Part shown: one piece after another, positions 6,811 through 9,490 of the stretch
Layout of the letters: each line of letters begins with the position of its first letter
How positions within the stretch are numbered: the stretch's first letter is position 1
DNA from: UBA2653 sp964572685
Lineage (GTDB): Bacteria; Pseudomonadota; Gammaproteobacteria; Legionellales; Legionellaceae
Direction of reading: 5' to 3'
Assembly: GCA_964572685.1 (NCBI GenBank)
Contig: CAZNFJ010000060.1
Coordinates: 1-9,490 of the forward strand
Length of the DNA: 9,490 nucleotides
Position numbers and translations under genes: made by a program
The notes under the pieces: generated by a model
Told to the model about the DNA's origin: nothing
What the model saw: the letters and a program-made list of their open reading frames with translations, nothing else
The model's database searches: none

Positions 6811-7770
6811 ATGAACAGGCTTATCAAGACAAGCATTTTTTTATTATTTATTTGTCAAACATTATGCCATGCTTTTACAAATGACAACACCGTTAAATAC
6901 AAGAAAGATATAGAGGAGTTAATTCATTCAATCCCCCCTATATCCAAACACTCTATCAGCGAACGCATCAACTGGTTTAGTGAGCAATTGCTAAATAAAC
7001 CCTATCAGCTCTTTGCCTTGGGTGAAGGTCAATATGGTGAGTTTGACCAACATCCCTTATATCGGACCGATCATTTTGATTGTGAAACACTGGTAGATAC
7101 CGTGCTGGCCCTTGCCCATGCCCAAAGCTTTGAAAGTTTTGAATATCACATACTCGCCATTCGTTACCAAAATGGACGTGCAAACTTTTTAACAAGAAAT
7201 CATTTCACCAATGTCGACTGGAATTACAATAATCAAAGAAAAAACTATATTACCGATATAACGCCAAAAATCCTGTGGAAAAATCAACCCATTTATCTTG
7301 AAGCCACTACGTTCATTAATAAAAGAAATTGGTATCGACACCTTACAACGAACATCATTCAGCTCCCCCATCTCTCTGAAACCGAAAAAAAATCTAAACT
7401 CAAAGCACTTCAGAAATTAGCTCAAAAACATATTCGTAATACCAATTCAAAGCTGACTTACTTACCAACTCACCTCTTGTTTGATGAACAACAAAATGCT
7501 CGTCAGGAGATTTTTCAACAAATTCCTCAAGGCGCCATTATAGAGATTGTTAGACCACAGTGGAATTTGGAAGATAAAATTGGTACACAACTAGATGTCT
7601 CACATTTAGGTTTTGCCATCTGGAAAAATAATGTCTTGTATTTTCGTAATGCATCTTCTGTTTACCACCAGGTCTTTGATGAAAAACTGGAAAATTATCT
7701 CAAAAAAACATTAGATAGCCCAACTATCAAAGGCATTCATATTGAAAAAACTCTAGAGCTAATATCATGA
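6811..7770 (+). CDS. DUF1460 (NlpC/P60-like, amidase-like) exported protein
   Basis: The 319-residue product starts with a signal peptide (basic MNRLIK, then a hydrophobic stretch, possible cleavage after CHA near residue 21). It contains the DUF1460 signatures: DHFDCETLVDT at 87-97 with the presumed catalytic Cys91, FLTRNHFTNVDW at 126-137, and SHLGFAI at 264-270 with the presumed catalytic His265. Family structures resemble NlpC/P60 cysteine peptidases, and the family is annotated as N-acetylmuramoyl-L-alanine amidase-like. The substrate is probably a cell-wall fragment in the periplasm, but this is inference. No clear Shine-Dalgarno precedes the ATG, yet the signal peptide fits this start. 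Its stop overlaps the start of the DUF192 gene by 4 nt. Confidence 0.87.
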   Translation: MNRLIKTSIFLLFICQTLCHAFTNDNTVKYKKDIEELIHSIPPISKHSISERINWFSEQLLNKPYQLFALGEGQYGEFDQHPLYRTDHFDCETLVDTVLALAHAQSFESFEYHILAIRYQNGRANFLTRNHFTNVDWNYNNQRKNYITDITPKILWKNQPIYLEATTFINKRNWYRHLTTNIIQLPHLSETEKKSKLKALQKLAQKHIRNTNSKLTYLPTHLLFDEQQNARQEIFQQIPQGAIIEIVRPQWNLEDKIGTQLDVSHLGFAIWKNNVLYFRNASSVYHQVFDEKLENYLKKTLDSPTIKGIHIEKTLELIS

Positions 7771-8204
7771 AATTTATATTTGGTATTATTTTCATCACCA
7801 GCTTATCTTTGATGTTCATTTTTTGGAATGGTACTCACCATAAAACATTAATTATCCCCATGCATTCGAATTTAAAATTAGAAATTGCTAAAACTTCAGC
7901 AGAGAGAGCGAGGGGTTTAATGTTTAGAAAAAACCTAAACGAACATCAAGGAATGCTATTTGTTTTTCCAAATCAAGGCCCACATGCTTTCTGGATGAAA
8001 AATACGCTCATTCCACTAGATATGATCTGGCTTAATAATAAAAATAAAATTGTCTACCACCAAGATCAAGCGCCGCCTTGTCATGAGACCAATTGCCCTC
8101 TTTATCAGCCCCCCTCATCTATCAAAGCACGCTACGTCATTGAAATCAAAAGTGGGCTTCGAGAAAAATTGAAATTAGTCGATGGACAAACTTTAAATTT
8201 TTAA
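7767..8204 (+). CDS. DUF192 family protein with N-terminal membrane or signal segment
   Basis: This 145-residue protein has one hydrophobic N-terminal stretch (about 3-20) followed by a DUF192 domain. Family blocks are visible: ERARGLMFRKNL at about 46-57, GMLFVFP at about 62-68, and FWMKNTLIPLDMIWL at about 74-88. The C-terminal strand region (ARYVIEIKSG, with VDGQTL near the end) completes the domain. The family is widespread and exported, but its biochemical function is unknown. The start overlaps the DUF1460 stop in an ATGA (7767-7770), which implies translational coupling and a shared promoter. Two cysteines (PPCHETNC) are present in the loop between the family blocks. Confidence 0.9.
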   Translation: MKFIFGIIFITSLSLMFIFWNGTHHKTLIIPMHSNLKLEIAKTSAERARGLMFRKNLNEHQGMLFVFPNQGPHAFWMKNTLIPLDMIWLNNKNKIVYHQDQAPPCHETNCPLYQPPSSIKARYVIEIKSGLREKLKLVDGQTLNF

Positions 8205-8208
8205 CGCC

Positions 8209-8236
8209 TTGAACATTTTACATTTATCCCTAATAA
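8209..8236 (+). promoter_or_regulatory. Predicted sigma70 promoter for the OmpA-domain lipoprotein gene
   Basis: TTGAAC (8209-8214), a 16-nt spacer and TAATAA (8231-8236) lie in the 64-nt gap after the DUF192 gene. Transcription would start near 8243, giving a short leader before the ATG at 8269. This suggests the lipoprotein has its own promoter in addition to read-through from upstream. Confidence 0.45.
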
Positions 8237-8268
8237 TAAAAGACATGTTTTTTTGATAGAACTCTTTC

Positions 8269-8919
8269 ATGATGATATTTAGGATTTTGAGTGTTTTAAT
8301 CAGCAGTGCCATTTTAATTGGCTGTAGCACAAATAGCGCTCAATACCGATTCAATCAAAACATTGAACCGTTTTGCAAAAAAGGCAAACGCTACAAACAT
8401 AGAGAAACTACTCCACTAAAATATTATCTTGATCATAACGCTTATCATTGGGCAAAGTACCGTCAAGGAGATAGAAATTATTTGGTTCATCAGCTATCCA
8501 AATATAATATGGAATACATTCGCTACCGCGATATCATCACTGTGATCATTCCTGTTGATCAGTATTTTGAGTTTAATTCTTCAAGATTAGATGAACGTCA
8601 ATATCAAGGTTTGAATAACCTGGTCAATTTAATTTATATTTATCCTTGCACCACGGTTCATGTGGCAGTCTTCACGGATAACGTAGGTACTCGTGAAGAA
8701 AATAATCACTTATCAGAATCGCAATCTGAAGCAATGCTAACTTATCTATGGGCCAATGGGATCCCTGCAGATCATTTAAATGCCCAAGGTTTTGGTATGC
8801 GATTCCCTATCGCAGATAACAACACGACTCGCGGCAGTGCCATGAATCGAAGAATTGAAGTGCAATGGACCATAAGACCTGATCAATCTCTTAAAGACGT
8901 TGATCTTTCTCAAAAATAA
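8269..8919 (+). CDS. Outer-membrane lipoprotein with OmpA-type peptidoglycan-binding domain
   Basis: The 216-residue precursor has a lipoprotein signal ending in LIGC with the modified Cys19. Serine follows it, which suits outer-membrane sorting. After a linker of about 70 residues, the OmpA C-terminal domain spans about 88-202. It shows PVDQYFEF at 95-102, FTDNVGTREEN at 135-145 with the diaminopimelate-binding Asp137, LWANGIPADHL at 160-170, and NRRIEV at 193-198 with the binding arginine. It would tie the outer membrane to peptidoglycan. The size and wording of the domain recall the IcmN/DotK lipoproteins of Dot/Icm type IVB secretion systems, but I cannot confirm this and no other dot/icm gene is here. 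A second ATG (8272) is possible, and no strong ribosome binding site is visible. Confidence 0.88.
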   Translation: MMIFRILSVLISSAILIGCSTNSAQYRFNQNIEPFCKKGKRYKHRETTPLKYYLDHNAYHWAKYRQGDRNYLVHQLSKYNMEYIRYRDIITVIIPVDQYFEFNSSRLDERQYQGLNNLVNLIYIYPCTTVHVAVFTDNVGTREENNHLSESQSEAMLTYLWANGIPADHLNAQGFGMRFPIADNNTTRGSAMNRRIEVQWTIRPDQSLKDVDLSQK

Positions 8920-8920
8920 T

Positions 8921-9184
8921 TTATAACGGCGTTACTGCATATCCTTTATGTACCATGTGACTTGTACATACAGCGTCCAATGATGCATTAGATGTTGGCG
9001 TTGTATCAATTGATAGATCGCTGCCAACATCCTCACGACGATCGTTTCCAGCATCCGCAGCAGAGAAAGCCATTCCTTTTTCAGCATCAGCAGCCCCGGC
9101 CATCATCGCGGCATCTCCCTTCGCCAACGCATTTCCACCAACTGACAACGATAAAATCAAAATACAAAATGTTTTATTTATCAT
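8921..9184 (-). CDS. Small exported Ala/Asp-rich protein of unknown function
   Basis: I do not recognise this 87-residue protein. It begins with a good signal peptide (INKTFCILILSLSVGGNALA, cleavage likely after ALA). The mature part of about 65 residues is low-complexity, with two similar short units (GAADAEKG and SAADAGND), a Thr/Ser/Asn stretch, one cysteine (AVCTSHM) and a short C-terminus. The ATG at 9182-9184 has AAAGGGA at 9192-9198, 7 nt upstream, plus a TATAAT box further up, which supports a real gene; a TTG two codons earlier is less likely. It is convergent with the lipoprotein gene, with one base between the stops. Its base composition looks less AT-rich than that of its neighbours. 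Confidence 0.7.
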   Translation of the reverse strand: MINKTFCILILSLSVGGNALAKGDAAMMAGAADAEKGMAFSAADAGNDRREDVGSDLSIDTTPTSNASLDAVCTSHMVHKGYAVTPL

Positions 9185-9213
9185 GATCAAGTCCCTTTGA
9201 AATTGATACAGTT

Positions 9214-9242
9214 ATTATAGACCATAAATTGAGAATTATTGT
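9214..9242 (-). promoter_or_regulatory. Predicted promoter of the small exported protein gene
   Basis: On the minus strand a perfect TATAAT lies at 9214-9219, about 30 nt before the start codon. The best -35 at 17-nt spacing is ACAATA (9237-9242), which is weak. A TTAACA at 9240-9245 is too far away (20 nt). The -35 region is only a few bases from the end of the IS982 remnant, so insertion of the element may have reshaped this promoter. Confidence 0.5.
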
Positions 9243-9248
9243 TAAATA

Positions 9249-9263
9249 ACGTCAGTTCGACAT
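9249..9263. repeat. IS982 terminal inverted repeat (one end)
   Basis: ACGTCAGTTCGACAT lies just outside the transposase stop codon. The GTTCGACAT core, read inward, is like the ends of IS982 elements known from Legionella and Acinetobacter. The exact outer boundary is uncertain by a few bases. Confidence 0.5.
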
Positions 9264-9270
9264 TTCATTT

Positions 9271-9490
9271 TTAACAAGCAATTAGTTGTTTTGAGCATAA
9301 ATTTAAAGATGGTTTTTTGGGTTGCAATGCATATGCAGCAATACCTGATAATAAATTAACCATGAAATTGTTAATACTTCGATGCCTTGAATGTTCTATT
9401 TGGCTAATATTTTTAAGCTGATCATTCACAGATTCTACATGTCGTTACCCATAAGTTTTAAAATCCGCTAATATACTGACTTTTTTGATA
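9271..9490 (-). pseudogene. IS982-family transposase, degenerate C-terminal fragment
   Basis: The minus strand from 9444 encodes RHVESVNDQLKN, then ISQIEHSRHRSINNF, and finally QPKKPSLNL before the stop. These are the hallmark C-terminal blocks of IS982 transposases, including the conserved (I/V)E-VNDQLKN with the last acidic residue of the DDE catalytic triad. An in-frame TAA lies at 9445-9447, directly before this block. Upstream of it the same frame reads IKKVSILADFKTYG, which aligns poorly with the expected KRR-containing region and suggests a small deletion or other damage. The copy therefore looks inactive, although the rest of the gene is outside the window. Confidence 0.8.

Larger units (their letters stand above)
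9249..9490 (-). mobile_element. IS982-family insertion sequence remnant, one end (partial at right edge)
   Basis: The 3' end of an IS982-type transposase (stop at 9271-9273) is followed, 7 nt later, by ACGTCAGTTCGACAT (9249-9263 on the plus strand). This sequence resembles the short terminal repeats of IS982 elements. The rest of the element would lie beyond position 9490. No target-site duplication can be judged without the other end. Confidence 0.75.

Noticed and set aside
8905..8935. Bidirectional terminator between the lipoprotein and small exported genes
   Set aside because: The two stops are separated by one base and no stable hairpin with a U-tract was found.
1..9490. CRISPR array, tRNA gene, phage or toxin-antitoxin module
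   Set aside because: No regularly spaced repeats, cloverleaf sequence, phage structural gene or small paired genes were seen. The only clear mobile DNA is the IS982 remnant.

Overview
The window reads as a piece of an AT-rich gammaproteobacterial chromosome, most likely from the Legionellales (Legionella or Coxiella relatives). The support is the low-GC composition, a gammaproteobacterial set of housekeeping genes, an IS982-family remnant of a kind common in Legionella, and a lipoprotein whose OmpA domain reads like those of Legionella. The genus is an inference and cannot be settled from this sequence alone.

Left part (1-3576, all minus strand): tyrS (tyrosyl-tRNA synthetase), an unrecognised 285-residue protein, and rarA (AAA+ replication-fork maintenance ATPase) lie head to tail with gaps of 53 and 5 nt and look like one transcription unit. 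Downstream of rarA, and still on the minus strand, is a consensus-like sigma70 promoter (TTGACA, 16 nt, TAGAAT) with an A/T-rich upstream region. It is followed by a boxA-like element and a CTGAGTGGGCAC block that closely resembles the leader of gammaproteobacterial 16S rRNA operons. An rRNA operon therefore probably begins just beyond the left edge. The M23 peptidase - tyrS - rrn order is also known from Pseudomonas aeruginosa, which supports that reading.

Middle part (3577-6783): divergent from tyrS is a MepM-like M23 murein endopeptidase with three tandem OapA/LysM-like domains. Its 3' end overlaps the convergent spmA-spmB pair by 33 nt. The tyrS/endopeptidase spacer holds a forward promoter whose spacer is occupied by a perfect inverted repeat.

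Right part (6811-8919, plus strand): a DUF1460 cysteine amidase-like exported protein is translationally coupled to a DUF192 protein. A promoter and an OmpA-domain lipoprotein with a clear lipobox follow. Most genes from 3683 to 8919 act, or are likely to act, at the cell envelope or peptidoglycan.

Right end (8921-9490, minus strand): a small exported Ala/Asp-rich protein of unknown function ends 1 nt from the lipoprotein gene. Its promoter abuts the terminal repeat of a decayed IS982-family element whose transposase carries an in-frame stop and runs off the right edge.
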